Positions 38,891-48,667 of a DNA stretch of 64,000 bases are shown here, piece by piece. Every line of letters starts with the position of its first letter. The stretch's first letter is position 1. The stretch lies in contig NZ_LR134476.1 of assembly GCF_900637955.1 (NCBI RefSeq), forward strand, positions 1,736,001 to 1,800,000, in the 5' to 3' direction. The notes beneath the pieces were generated by a model, which was given only the letters and a program-made list of their open reading frames with translations, had not been told where the DNA came from and did not search any database. The translations under genes and the position numbers were made by a program. This DNA is from Trueperella bialowiezensis. GTDB lineage: Bacteria; Actinomycetota; Actinomycetes; Actinomycetales; Actinomycetaceae.

Positions 38891-39685
38891 ATGGGCATGA
38901 CGCCGAATCCGTTCGCCTCGGTAGGCGCTGCAGCGCAGGCCTACATCGACGTGCGGCCAAACTACCCGGAGGCGGTGCTCGACTCTCTGAACATTGACCG
39001 TGATTCGGTGGTGCTCGACGTCGGCGCAGGCACCGGCAAGCTGACCGCGCAACTGGCTGAGCGTTCGGCACACGTGTGGGCCGTAGAACCGGCGGCGGAC
39101 ATGCGCGCCGCCTTTGCCAAGGCGCTTCCAGACTTCCCACCAGAGCGCCTGCTGGCGGCACCCGGCGAATCGTTGCCCGTTGCAGATCAGTCGGTCGACG
39201 TGCTCACCTATGGCCAGTCGTGGCATTGGCTTGATGAGCGGGCGGCCGCGGCAGAGGCCGCCCGCGTGGTCCGGCCAGGCGGGCTCGTCGCAGTACTCTA
39301 CAACCAGTTAGACGTGCGCCAAGCGTGGGTGCACCGCCTGTCTCGTATCATGCGTTCTGGCGACGTCCACCGCGCCGATCGCCCACCCGACCTGCGCATT
39401 CCCGGCCATCACGGCCACATGGAACGCCCATTCACCCAGCCCGAACTGCTTCGCACCGTATGGATCGACCAGCTGAGCCCCGAGCAGATTTACGCCCTTG
39501 GCACCACCCGATCATCGTGGATCAATAACAACGACGCCGGGCGAGCTCGCATGCGTAAAAACCTCACCTGGTATCTCGCCGAACATTTAAAGGTGCCGGG
39601 CGACGGCGTCGTCGGGCTTCCCTACCAAGTACACGCCTGGATCGCACGGCGACAACCCGCAAAAACCGCCCCCGGCGGGAAATAA
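38891..39685 (+). CDS. Class I SAM-dependent methyltransferase
   Basis: The 264-aa methyltransferase of the UbiE/Methyltransf_11 type has motif I VVLDVGAGTGKLTAQLA, an acidic strand end (VWAVEPAADM), SLPVADQSVDVLTYGQSWHW and ARVVRPGGLVAVLYN. The N-terminus (FASVGAAAQAYIDVRPNYPEAVLD) and the QSWHW motif are typical of a small-molecule subgroup of unknown substrate. AGGAGGGGAGG lies before ATG 38891; a second ATG two codons later is possible. Stands alone between a hairpin and ilvD. Confidence 0.85.
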   Translation: MGMTPNPFASVGAAAQAYIDVRPNYPEAVLDSLNIDRDSVVLDVGAGTGKLTAQLAERSAHVWAVEPAADMRAAFAKALPDFPPERLLAAPGESLPVADQSVDVLTYGQSWHWLDERAAAAEAARVVRPGGLVAVLYNQLDVRQAWVHRLSRIMRSGDVHRADRPPDLRIPGHHGHMERPFTQPELLRTVWIDQLSPEQIYALGTTRSSWINNNDAGRARMRKNLTWYLAEHLKVPGDGVVGLPYQVHAWIARRQPAKTAPGGK

Positions 39686-39788
39686 AAGCCCAGCTTGAAG
39701 CGGCCACGCTCACAGGATGAACCTCACAGCCCAACACCGGAACAGATGAGTAGACTTGAACGAACACATTTACGTATGAAGGAAAGAT

Positions 39789-41618
39789 ATGCCTCAACTT
39801 CGTTCAGCAACATCAACCCAGGGCCGGAACATGGCCGGGGCGCGCGCACTCTGGCGCGCAACTGGCATGAAAACTGAGGATTTCGGGAAGCCGATTATTG
39901 CGGTGGCTAACTCGTTTACCCAGTTCGTGCCCGGCCACGTGCACTTAAAAGACATGGGCCAGCTCGTCATTAAAGCGATTGAGGATGCCGGCGGCGTCGG
40001 CAAAGAATTTAATACGATCGCAGTCGACGACGGGATCGCGATGGGTCACGACGGCATGCTCTACTCGCTGCCCTCGCGCGAAATTATTGCCGACTCGGTC
40101 GAGTACATGGTGGAAGCCCACCGTGCCGACGCGCTCGTGTGTATTTCGAACTGTGACAAGATTACGCCCGGCATGCTCATGGCATCGCTGCGGCTGAATA
40201 TTCCGGTGGTGTTCGTCTCTGGCGGACCGATGGAATCCGGTAAGGCGGTTGAGGGCGTGGTGGACCACAACACGAACCTCATCGACGCGATGACGGAATC
40301 GGTCAACGAGAACGTGTCCGACGCCCAGCTGCTCGCCATCGAAGAGGCGGCATGCCCCACGTGTGGATCGTGCTCGGGCATGTTTACCGCCAATTCGATG
40401 AACTGCTTGACCGAGGCTCTTGGCCTGTCGCTGCCAGGCAACGGCTCGACCGTGGCCACGGCCCTGCGGCGCAAACAGCTGTTCATCGAGGCTGGGCACA
40501 TGATCGTTGACCTCGCCAAGCGCTACTACGATAACGACGACGAATCGGTTCTCCCGCGCAACATCGCCAACCGGAACGCGTTCTTAAACGCGATGACGAT
40601 GGATATCGCCATGGGCGGGTCAACCAACACGGTTCTGCATATTCTGGCGGCTGCCCAGGAAGGCGAGATCGATTTCGACATTTCTGACATCGACGCGCTG
40701 TCCCGGAAGACCCCGAACCTGTCAAAGGTCGCTCCGAACTCGGTCATCTACCACATGGAAGACTTCCACCGCGCCGGCGGAATCCCTGCGATCTTGGGTG
40801 AACTGTACCGTGGCGGCCTGCTCGAAAAGGACGTCCGATCTATCCACTCCGATTCACTCGAGGAATGGCTGGACGATTGGGACATCCGTAGCGGAAAGGC
40901 AACCGACGAGGCGAAGGATCTGTTCGCCGTCGCACCTGGCGGCGTGCGGACCACCGTGGCGTTCTCGCAAGACAAACGCTACGAATCCCACGACCTCGAT
41001 CCGGTGGACGGCTGTATCCGCAGCGTTGAGCACGCCTACACCGAAGACGGCGGCCTGTGCGTCCTCTATGGCAACATCGCAGAAGACGGATGCGTCATCA
41101 AGACGGCCGGCATTGAAGAAGACCTGTTCCACTTTGAAGGCAGGGCCCGCGTGGTGGAATCCCAAGATGCGGCGATCGAGCTCATCTTGTCGAAGTCCGT
41201 GGTGCCTGGCGACGTCGTCGTCATCCGCTATGAAGGCCCCAAGGGCGGCCCGGGAATGCAAGAAATGCTTTACCCGACGTCCTACCTGAAGGGCCTTGGG
41301 CTGGGCAAGGTGTGTGCGCTGATTACAGACGGGCGTTTTTCGGGTGGTACCTCGGGCCTGTCGATCGGCCATATTTCGCCGGAAGCGGCCTCGGGCGGTG
41401 CGATCGGCCTGATTGAAGAAGGCGACCGCATCGTCATCGACGTGCCCGAGCGCAAGCTGCACCTCGATGTGTCCGACGAGGAACTGGACGCCCGGCGTGC
41501 TGCCAAGGGTCCGGCTCCCTGGTACCCCAAGCGTGACCGTACGGTGTCGAAGGCCCTGCGCGCATATGCGTCCATGGCCACGTCGGCGTCGTATGGTGCG
41601 GTACGCAAGGTCGACTAG
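39789..41618 (+). CDS. ilvD: Dihydroxy-acid dehydratase
   Basis: The 609-aa enzyme dehydrates 2,3-dihydroxy-isovalerate and its homologue in valine, leucine and isoleucine synthesis. Iron-sulfur cluster ligands are visible in [10 protein letters not shown] and [38 protein letters not shown] near the C-terminus is the second signature. Start ATG 39789 is preceded by GAAGGAAAG. Length and motifs are canonical. It is not in an ilv operon here; the neighbours are unrelated. Confidence 0.96.
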   Translation: MPQLRSATSTQGRNMAGARALWRATGMKTEDFGKPIIAVANSFTQFVPGHVHLKDMGQLVIKAIEDAGGVGKEFNTIAVDDGIAMGHDGMLYSLPSREIIADSVEYMVEAHRADALVCISNCDKITPGMLMASLRLNIPVVFVSGGPMESGKAVEGVVDHNTNLIDAMTESVNENVSDAQLLAIEEAACPTCGSCSGMFTANSMNCLTEALGLSLPGNGSTVATALRRKQLFIEAGHMIVDLAKRYYDNDDESVLPRNIANRNAFLNAMTMDIAMGGSTNTVLHILAAAQEGEIDFDISDIDALSRKTPNLSKVAPNSVIYHMEDFHRAGGIPAILGELYRGGLLEKDVRSIHSDSLEEWLDDWDIRSGKATDEAKDLFAVAPGGVRTTVAFSQDKRYESHDLDPVDGCIRSVEHAYTEDGGLCVLYGNIAEDGCVIKTAGIEEDLFHFEGRARVVESQDAAIELILSKSVVPGDVVVIRYEGPKGGPGMQEMLYPTSYLKGLGLGKVCALITDGRFSGGTSGLSIGHISPEAASGGAIGLIEEGDRIVIDVPERKLHLDVSDEELDARRAAKGPAPWYPKRDRTVSKALRAYASMATSASYGAVRKVD

Positions 41619-41655
41619 ACCAACTGGGCCGGCGCATGTCGCCGCTTAGATACTG

Positions 41656-41707
41656 TCCGCTGCAAGCTTGTTCGCTTTCGGTTCCAAAGGCGAACAAGCA
41701 GCGGACT
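41656..41707 (+). terminator. Long imperfect hairpin after ilvD
   Basis: GTCCGCTGC...CTTGTTCGC faces GCGAACAAGCAGCGGAC with a short bulge. It lies 40 nt after the stop and has no T-run, so terminator function is probable rather than certain. Confidence 0.6.
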
Positions 41708-41746
41708 ATCCCAGTAGACTGCTACCGTGCGCGCAACGGCGCGTGA

Positions 41747-42763
<1,017 letters not shown>

Positions 42764-42826
42764 GCGCGGTCTGTTTAAGTAAATCGCGTGCGGCCGAGTT
42801 CTCAGTAACTCGCTGCAAGCTATCCT

Positions 42827-42871
42827 AGGCGGGGCAGAGGGGATATCCTCTGCCCCGCCTCTGCTATCTTT
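42827..42871 (+). terminator. Terminator after mdh
   Basis: AGGCGGGGCAGAGG (42827-42840) pairs perfectly with CCTCTGCCCCGCCT (42847-42860); a pyrimidine-rich CTGCTATCTTTT tail follows. Confidence 0.88.
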
Positions 42872-43108
42872 TCGCGCCGGCACGTCTTCTGCCACACTGC
42901 AATAAGTTTGCTACTACAGCAATAGTGCCTGGAATAGCGAGCGCGGCAACGCTTTTTAGAATCATTATAAAGACGGGAGTCTGCTGGTAAAACGCCCTCG
43001 AACGCGCGGATTTAGAGCTACGATGTAAAAGGAGTCGCAGGAGACAACGAGGTCTGCTGCTCCGGCTCGTAGCAAAGATGCGCGAACCAATAGCTAGAAG
43101 GGAGAATC

Positions 43109-44143
43109 ATGAAGGCAGTTCAGTATCGAGAGATTGGAAAACCGCCGGAGTACGTAGACGTGGAAGACCCAACTCCGCCGCCAGGTGGCATGGTCATCAA
43201 GGTCCTCGCATCCGGCTTGTGTCATTCGGACGAGTTCGTGATGAGCCTTGATGAAAAGACCTTCCGTGAAGCTTACGGTTACGAGTTGCCGATGACTCTC
43301 GGCCACGAGTCCGCCGGTGAGATTGTGGAACTGGGGGAGGGCACGAAGGGCGTCGAGGTTGGCGACCGCGTACTCGTCTACGGCTGCTGGGGCTGTGGTG
43401 TGTGTGATTTATGTGCACGCGGAAATGAGAACCTGTGCCGCCGCGGCATGACCTCGCCGGGCTTCGCCGAGCCGGGCGGTATGGCTGAATATATGGCTGT
43501 GGATTCGGTGCAACACATCGTGCCGATCGAAGATCTTGACCCGATCAAGATGGCTCCGCTCAACGACGCCGGCCTTACCCCGTACTCGATCATTAAGCGT
43601 TTCCGGCACAAGCTTCGCGCCGGATCGACTGCCGTGGTGATCGGCGCCGGCGGTCTTGGTCACGTGGCGATCCAGTTGCTGCGCCGCATGTCCGACGCAC
43701 AGGGGATCGCGCTTGACCTCAAGGGGCCAAAGCTGCAGTTCGCAAAGGAAGTGGGTGCTCACCACGCCCTCGTCTCGGAGCCTGCCGCTGCGAAGAAAGT
43801 TCTCGAATTGTCCAGCGGGCGCGGCGCGGATCTCGTTCTCGACTTTGTCGCCAACGGACCAACGCCCGATCTTGCAGTGGCCTGTGGTGGCATCCAATCT
43901 GCGGTCGTGTTCGCAGGAGCTGGTTCAGGGCATGCCAAGGTCGGCTTCGGAATCGTGCCGTGGGAGATGGAGCTTTCCAACTCGTTGTGGGGCACACGCC
44001 TTGAGCTCATGGAGCTCGTGGAGATGGCCAAGCGCGAACCGCTGGAGATTCGCACCACCCCGTTCCCACTCGAGCTGGCGCCCATGGCATACCGGATGTT
44101 GCATGAGGGCAAGATCGACGGGCGCGCCGTGTGCGTGCCGTAA
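43109..44143 (+). CDS. Zinc-dependent alcohol dehydrogenase (MDR family)
   Basis: The 344-aa medium-chain dehydrogenase has catalytic zinc ligands in GLCHSDEF and LGHESAGEI. The structural zinc cysteines lie in CWGCGVCDLCARGNENLC, and the Rossmann loop is AVVIGAGGLGHVAIQLL. It interconverts an alcohol and an aldehyde with NAD(P); the substrate is not predictable, though this MDR branch includes aryl and short-chain alcohol dehydrogenases. Start ATG 43109 is preceded by GAAGGGAG. The 240 bp upstream, after the mdh terminator, contain no other gene and presumably the promoter. Confidence 0.9.
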   Translation: MKAVQYREIGKPPEYVDVEDPTPPPGGMVIKVLASGLCHSDEFVMSLDEKTFREAYGYELPMTLGHESAGEIVELGEGTKGVEVGDRVLVYGCWGCGVCDLCARGNENLCRRGMTSPGFAEPGGMAEYMAVDSVQHIVPIEDLDPIKMAPLNDAGLTPYSIIKRFRHKLRAGSTAVVIGAGGLGHVAIQLLRRMSDAQGIALDLKGPKLQFAKEVGAHHALVSEPAAAKKVLELSSGRGADLVLDFVANGPTPDLAVACGGIQSAVVFAGAGSGHAKVGFGIVPWEMELSNSLWGTRLELMELVEMAKREPLEIRTTPFPLELAPMAYRMLHEGKIDGRAVCVP

Positions 44144-44175
44144 ACACATGAAGTGAGCCTAGAAGCTCATGCGGC

Positions 44176-44209
44176 AGGGCTCGGCGTCTCTTTCGAGGCG
44201 CCGAGCCCT
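44176..44209 (+). terminator. Hairpin after the alcohol dehydrogenase
   Basis: AGGGCTCGGCG (44176-44186) pairs with CGCCGAGCCCT (44199-44209) around a TCTCTTTCGAGG loop-stem; no T-run. Confidence 0.75.
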
Positions 44210-44300
44210 AAAGTTACGGAACCGTTATAAACCTCACAGGGGCCGGTTTTCGGCGTGAAAACTGGCCAAAGTGGGCGTCGGGGCTCGCGACACGCGGGAA

Positions 44301-44340
44301 GTTACCCTACCGTAGCGTAACTTACGTTAGGGTAACCGCA
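44301..44340 (+). promoter_or_regulatory. Palindromic operator over a probable leaderless promoter of the birA-acc-fas block
   Basis: GTTACCCTA (44301-44309) faces TAGGGTAAC (44328-44336) as perfect 9-bp arms, and an inner CGTAA-C-TTACG lies at 44316-44326. TAGGGT (44328-44333) is 6 nt before ATG 44340, and no ribosome site is present, which fits a -10 box of a leaderless mRNA. A TetR-type or similar repressor bound here would block transcription of the whole biotin/fatty-acid block. Confidence 0.6.
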
Positions 44341-45248
44341 TGGCTAAACCACTTGCCGATAGCTGTGCGAAACACGCGCGCTACACCGTTCACCGGGTAG
44401 AGACCACCACCTCTACCCAGGATGCCGTGCGCGCACTCACCGACGCCGCGCATCTGACCACCGTGGTTGCCGATCGCCAAACAGCGGGGCGCGGGCGCCT
44501 TGGCCGAATATGGGAATCACCAGCACGCCAGTCGCTTCTAGCCTCAACTTTCCTCACCCTTCCCGATACGCCACTTATGCGTGATCGAATCGGATTCCTT
44601 ACTTTGATCAGCGCTGCGGCAATGCGCGCCGCGCTCGCGAAACTTACCGGCTTTAGTATCGAGGTCAAGTTCCCGAATGACCTCGTGATCAGCACGGGCG
44701 GAGCACCCGGCAAGATTGCGGGGGTGCTCGGCGAGTTCTTGCCAGAGCACACTAGCGAGCGCGGGGAACTATGTGCAGTGGTTGGGGTCGGCGTAAATAT
44801 CTACCAACAACAAGGCGTACTGCCTGCGGGCGGTACGTCGCTCGCACTCGTGACTAACGCCAGCACGGAGAACACGATGCTGGCTGCCGCCGAAGCCCAA
44901 TCCGCACCCCAATCTGTGATTGACGCGCTCCTCGATTGTTACCTCACCGAACTCGATGAACGCGTCAGCGCCTTTGCCACAGCTGGAAACCGCGCCCCCG
45001 TCATTGCCGAAATTAACGAACATCTTTATGGCAAGGGCGCCGAGATGACCGTGGCCGGGCACACCGGCATCCTCACAGGTCTCACGCCTGAGGCGGACCT
45101 CCTGCTCGAAGGCGAAACCCCCGCTCGTATCTCACCGGGCGATGTTGCGATGTTTGCCGACGACGACACGCACCCAGCCGCGCCAGCTGCCAAAGCTGCA
45201 CACGTACTCACACAAGCCACCACTAACAAAAAGGACGACCAACCGTGA
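44340..45248 (+). CDS. birA: Biotin-[acetyl-CoA-carboxylase] ligase (no HTH domain)
   Basis: The 302-aa ligase activates biotin with ATP and attaches it to the carboxyl carrier domain of the acyl-CoA carboxylase encoded next. Motifs: TTTSTQDAVRAL, TAGRGRLGRIWESPARQSLLAS (biotinyl-AMP loop), KFPNDLVIS (catalytic lysine) and GVGVNIYQQQ. There is no N-terminal HTH, so it is a monofunctional (group I) enzyme and not the repressor. The ATG follows a probable leaderless promoter with an overlapping palindrome. Its stop overlaps the GTG of the carboxylase alpha gene. Confidence 0.92.
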   Translation: MAKPLADSCAKHARYTVHRVETTTSTQDAVRALTDAAHLTTVVADRQTAGRGRLGRIWESPARQSLLASTFLTLPDTPLMRDRIGFLTLISAAAMRAALAKLTGFSIEVKFPNDLVISTGGAPGKIAGVLGEFLPEHTSERGELCAVVGVGVNIYQQQGVLPAGGTSLALVTNASTENTMLAAAEAQSAPQSVIDALLDCYLTELDERVSAFATAGNRAPVIAEINEHLYGKGAEMTVAGHTGILTGLTPEADLLLEGETPARISPGDVAMFADDDTHPAAPAAKAAHVLTQATTNKKDDQP

Positions 45249-47044
45249 AAATTCTGATTGCTAATCGTTCGGAGATCGCCATGCGCGTGATCCGAACGGC
45301 GAAAGACATGGGAATCCCAGCCGTTGTTGGCTATGCGGATTCTGATTTTGGCACCCCGTTCACCCGCTTCGCTGACGAAGCTTACGCACTGGGTGGCACG
45401 AGCTATGCCGATACGTATATGAACGGCGACAAGCTCATTGCGCTGGCGAAGCAGACGGAGGCGACGGCAATCCATCCCGGATATGGTTTCCTGTCGGAAA
45501 GCCCAGAGTTCGCACAAGCTGTTGCGGACGCGGGACTGACGTGGATTGGCCCGTCCCCGCATACGCTGCGCGCGCTTGGCGATAAGATTTCGGCACGCCA
45601 GCTTGCCCAGGCCGCGGGCGTTGCACCCGTGCCGGGCATCTCCGAGGCGATCACAAGCCGCGCCGAAGTCGAAGAGTTTATTGCCCAGTGGGGTTACCCG
45701 ATCGTCACGAAGAAGGCCGACGGCGGTGGCGGCCGTGGCATCACGATCATCCGCTCGGACGGCGATCTGGATCATTTCTTTGCGGCAGCTGGCCCGAATC
45801 CGCAGGGCGTGTTCGTCGAGAAGTTCCTCGAAAATTCCCGCCATGTGGAAACCCAGTGCATGCGCGATTCGCATGGCAACTTCGCAGTGGTTTCCACTCG
45901 TGACTGCTCGATTCAGCGCCGCAATCAAAAGCTCATCGAAGAGGCACCCGCGCCGGGGCTGAGCGAGGAGCAGGAACGTAAACTCACCGACTGGTCGCGC
46001 GCACTGTTCGAGGGTGCCGATTTCGTGGGCCTTGGCACGTGCGAGTTTCTTGTGGCGCCGGGCGAGCACGGTGATGTCTTCTTCCTTGAGGTCAACCCGC
46101 GCCTCCAGGTGGAGCACACGGTTTCCGAAGAAGTCAGCGGCATTGACCTGGTGCGCGAACAGATCCGGATCGCGAGCGGCGAGCAGATGTCCCCGGTGCC
46201 CGAACCGGTGGGCCATTCTTTCGAGTTCCGCATCACTTGCGAAGATCCGCGTAACGACATGATGCCCAGCGAAGGCACGATTACGAAGCTGCATTGGCCG
46301 CTCGGGCACGGGGTGCGGATCGAGGCGGGAGTCTCGCAGGGCGACGTCGTCACGTCGGCTTTCGATTCGATGCTTGCCAAAGTGATCGTGACTGGTCCGA
46401 GCCGCGAGATCGCGATTGCGCGGTCGGTGCGTGCGCTTGCCGAGCTCGCGATGGAGGGTATTGCCACGCCGGTGCCAATGTATCGCGACCTGATTGCTAC
46501 CGAGCGTTTTGCGAACGTGGACTATTCCACTCGCTGGTTTGAAGAAGTGTTTTTGCCGAACTGGCAGGAGGTAGCCGCGCAGGATCCGGCGATGGCCGTG
46601 ACCCGGCAGGCACCTGCTACTACGACGGGCGCGCCAACCGCGCCCACCCCGGAGCAGGAGACTTTCCTGATCGAGGTGGATGGCAAGCTTTCTCAGTTGC
46701 GCGTGCCAAAGGGAATGTTTGCCAGTGGGCAGGCTGCGCCCGCGCGGCGTCCGCAACCGTTGCGCCGCGCACACCGCACTCGCGAACAGATAGCAGGAAC
46801 CAGCGAGGCGAACGGTGACGTGCGCTCGCCGATTCAAGCGATTGTTGTGCGCGTGGTTGTGGAACCGGGCGCGCAGGTGCGCGAGGGCGATCTGCTCGTC
46901 GTGCTGGAGTCCATGAAGATGGAGAGCTACGTGTATGCGCCCGTTGACGGCGTCGTTGACACGATCACCACAAGCGAAGGTGCGAACGTGGCCGCGGGAG
47001 ACGCGCTACTGACGATCGCGGAAGCTGGAAAGGACAACTCATGA
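45245..47044 (+). CDS. Acetyl/propionyl-CoA carboxylase alpha chain (biotin carboxylase + BCCP)
   Basis: The 599-aa two-domain protein has a biotin carboxylase N-terminal part: KILIANRSEIAMRVIRTA, IHPGYGFLSE, KKADGGGGRGITII (ATP grasp), EVNPRLQVEHTVSEEV. The C-terminal biotinyl domain carries the lysine in ESMKMESYVYAPVDG (about residue 560). It carboxylates biotin and hands CO2 to the beta chain to make malonyl-CoA or methylmalonyl-CoA. GTG 45245 overlaps birA by 4 nt and its stop overlaps the beta chain (ATGA), so birA, alpha and beta are one coupled operon. Naming follows the AccA3 type. Confidence 0.93.
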   Translation: MKILIANRSEIAMRVIRTAKDMGIPAVVGYADSDFGTPFTRFADEAYALGGTSYADTYMNGDKLIALAKQTEATAIHPGYGFLSESPEFAQAVADAGLTWIGPSPHTLRALGDKISARQLAQAAGVAPVPGISEAITSRAEVEEFIAQWGYPIVTKKADGGGGRGITIIRSDGDLDHFFAAAGPNPQGVFVEKFLENSRHVETQCMRDSHGNFAVVSTRDCSIQRRNQKLIEEAPAPGLSEEQERKLTDWSRALFEGADFVGLGTCEFLVAPGEHGDVFFLEVNPRLQVEHTVSEEVSGIDLVREQIRIASGEQMSPVPEPVGHSFEFRITCEDPRNDMMPSEGTITKLHWPLGHGVRIEAGVSQGDVVTSAFDSMLAKVIVTGPSREIAIARSVRALAELAMEGIATPVPMYRDLIATERFANVDYSTRWFEEVFLPNWQEVAAQDPAMAVTRQAPATTTGAPTAPTPEQETFLIEVDGKLSQLRVPKGMFASGQAAPARRPQPLRRAHRTREQIAGTSEANGDVRSPIQAIVVRVVVEPGAQVREGDLLVVLESMKMESYVYAPVDGVVDTITTSEGANVAAGDALLTIAEAGKDNS

Positions 47045-48633
47045 GGTCGGATTTTAGTTTGACGCCCACGGACGAGGCGCTCACGATTGACACCTCGTCG
47101 CGCGAGGTGGACCGCGACCGGTTCATCACTTACCAAAATGCGCTGACCGACAAGGCGGAGGCGAAGGCGAAGGATCGCCAGCATGCCAAGGGCAAGATGA
47201 CGGCGCGCGAGCGCATTAACGAACTGCTTGATCCGGGCTCGTTCACGGAGATTGGTCAGTTCGTGGGCGGGAACGTGGCTGAGGGCTTCCAGGGTGCTGC
47301 GGTCACGTGCGGGCTCGGCCAGATCGACGGCCGCCAAGTAGCGATCTACGCGCAGGATTTCTCGGTTCAGGGCGGAACGCTCGGTGAGGCTGAGGGCGAC
47401 AAGATCATTTCCACGATTGATAAGGCGCTCATGTTGCGCATCCCGGTGATCGGGATTATGGATTCGGGCGGCGCCCGGATTCAGGAGGGCGTGGTGGCGC
47501 TTGGCCAGTATGGCCGGATTTTTAAGAAGACGTGCCAGGCCTCGGGGGTTATCCCGCAGATTTCGCTGATCCTGGGCCCGTGTGCGGGCGGCGCGGTGTA
47601 TTCGCCGGCGCTCACGGATTTCATCATCATGACGAAGGACAATTCGCACATGTTCGTTACGGGCCCGGACGTGGTGCGTGCGACGACGGGCGAGGACGTC
47701 TCGTTCGCAGATCTGGGTGGCGCGCAGGTGCACAACTTCCAGTCGGGCGTGGCGCACTACCTGGCAGAAGATGAGGAAGACGCGCTCGATTACACGCGTA
47801 CGCTCCTGACCTATCTGCCCTCCTCGGCAGATGATCCAGTGCCGAGCTATGACTACATGGGCGAAGAAGCGCCGGTGGACCTGGGTGCGCTCGTGCCGGA
47901 CGAGACGAAGGTGCCCTATGACATCGTGGACGTGATCTCCGGGATCGTCGATTACGGCGAGTTCGTGCAAATCCAAGAGTATTTCGCACGCAATATTGTG
48001 GTGGGCTTTGCCTGCATCGAAGGCCGTTCGGTGGGGATCGTGGCGAACCAGCCGATGGTCGACGCCGGAACGCTCGATGTGGACGCCTCCGAAAAGGCGG
48101 CGCGTTTCGTGCAGTTCTGCGACGCGTTCTTCATTCCGGTCGTCACGCTCGTGGACGTGCCGGGATACCGCCCGGGTACCCAGCAGGAGCAGGCCGGCAT
48201 TATTCGCCGCGGCGCGAAGCTGATTTGGGCGTATGCCACGGCGTCGGTGCCGCTCATCACCGTCATTTTGCGCAAGGCCTACGGCGGTGCCTACATCGTC
48301 ATGGGTTCGAAGTCGCTGGGCGGGGATCTCGTCTACGCCTGGCCGGGCGCAGAGATCGCTGTGCTCGGTGCCGACGGCGCGGTGTCAATTATTCATCGCC
48401 GCGAACTGGCCAAGGCCCGCGAGGAGGGCAACGAGGCGCAGGTGCGTGCCGAGCTGTCCGATGAGTACACACGCAAAAACGTCAATCCTTATCTTTCGGT
48501 GGCTCGCGGAGAGCTCGACGGCATTATCGCACCGGCCGACACCCGCGCCACCATCGCTGCCTCACTTGAGGCGCTCCAAACCAAGAACGTTCGATACCAC
48601 GGGCCTTCACGCCACGGCAACATGCCGATGTAG
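47041..48633 (+). CDS. Acyl-CoA carboxylase beta chain (carboxyltransferase)
   Basis: The 530-aa carboxyltransferase is of the AccD5/PccB type. Motifs include KGKMTARERINELLDPGSF, the oxyanion-hole glycines IMDSGGARIQEG and LGPCAGGAVYSPAL, and a second pair GYRPGTQQEQAGIIRRGAKL with KAYGGAYIVMGSK. It transfers CO2 from biotin to acetyl-CoA (or propionyl-CoA). It lies between the alpha chain, which it overlaps by 4 nt, and the FAS genes 34 bp downstream, so malonyl-CoA for the FAS is the most likely product. Confidence 0.93.
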   Translation: MRSDFSLTPTDEALTIDTSSREVDRDRFITYQNALTDKAEAKAKDRQHAKGKMTARERINELLDPGSFTEIGQFVGGNVAEGFQGAAVTCGLGQIDGRQVAIYAQDFSVQGGTLGEAEGDKIISTIDKALMLRIPVIGIMDSGGARIQEGVVALGQYGRIFKKTCQASGVIPQISLILGPCAGGAVYSPALTDFIIMTKDNSHMFVTGPDVVRATTGEDVSFADLGGAQVHNFQSGVAHYLAEDEEDALDYTRTLLTYLPSSADDPVPSYDYMGEEAPVDLGALVPDETKVPYDIVDVISGIVDYGEFVQIQEYFARNIVVGFACIEGRSVGIVANQPMVDAGTLDVDASEKAARFVQFCDAFFIPVVTLVDVPGYRPGTQQEQAGIIRRGAKLIWAYATASVPLITVILRKAYGGAYIVMGSKSLGGDLVYAWPGAEIAVLGADGAVSIIHRRELAKAREEGNEAQVRAELSDEYTRKNVNPYLSVARGELDGIIAPADTRATIAASLEALQTKNVRYHGPSRHGNMPM

Positions 48634-48667
48634 CGCCCGCCAAACCAACTCACTAGGAGAAAATTTC

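Noticed and set aside
48233-48667. N-terminal extension of the FAS frame to 48233
   Set aside because: Lies wholly inside the carboxylase beta gene in another frame; ATG 48668 has a ribosome site and begins the FAS homology.
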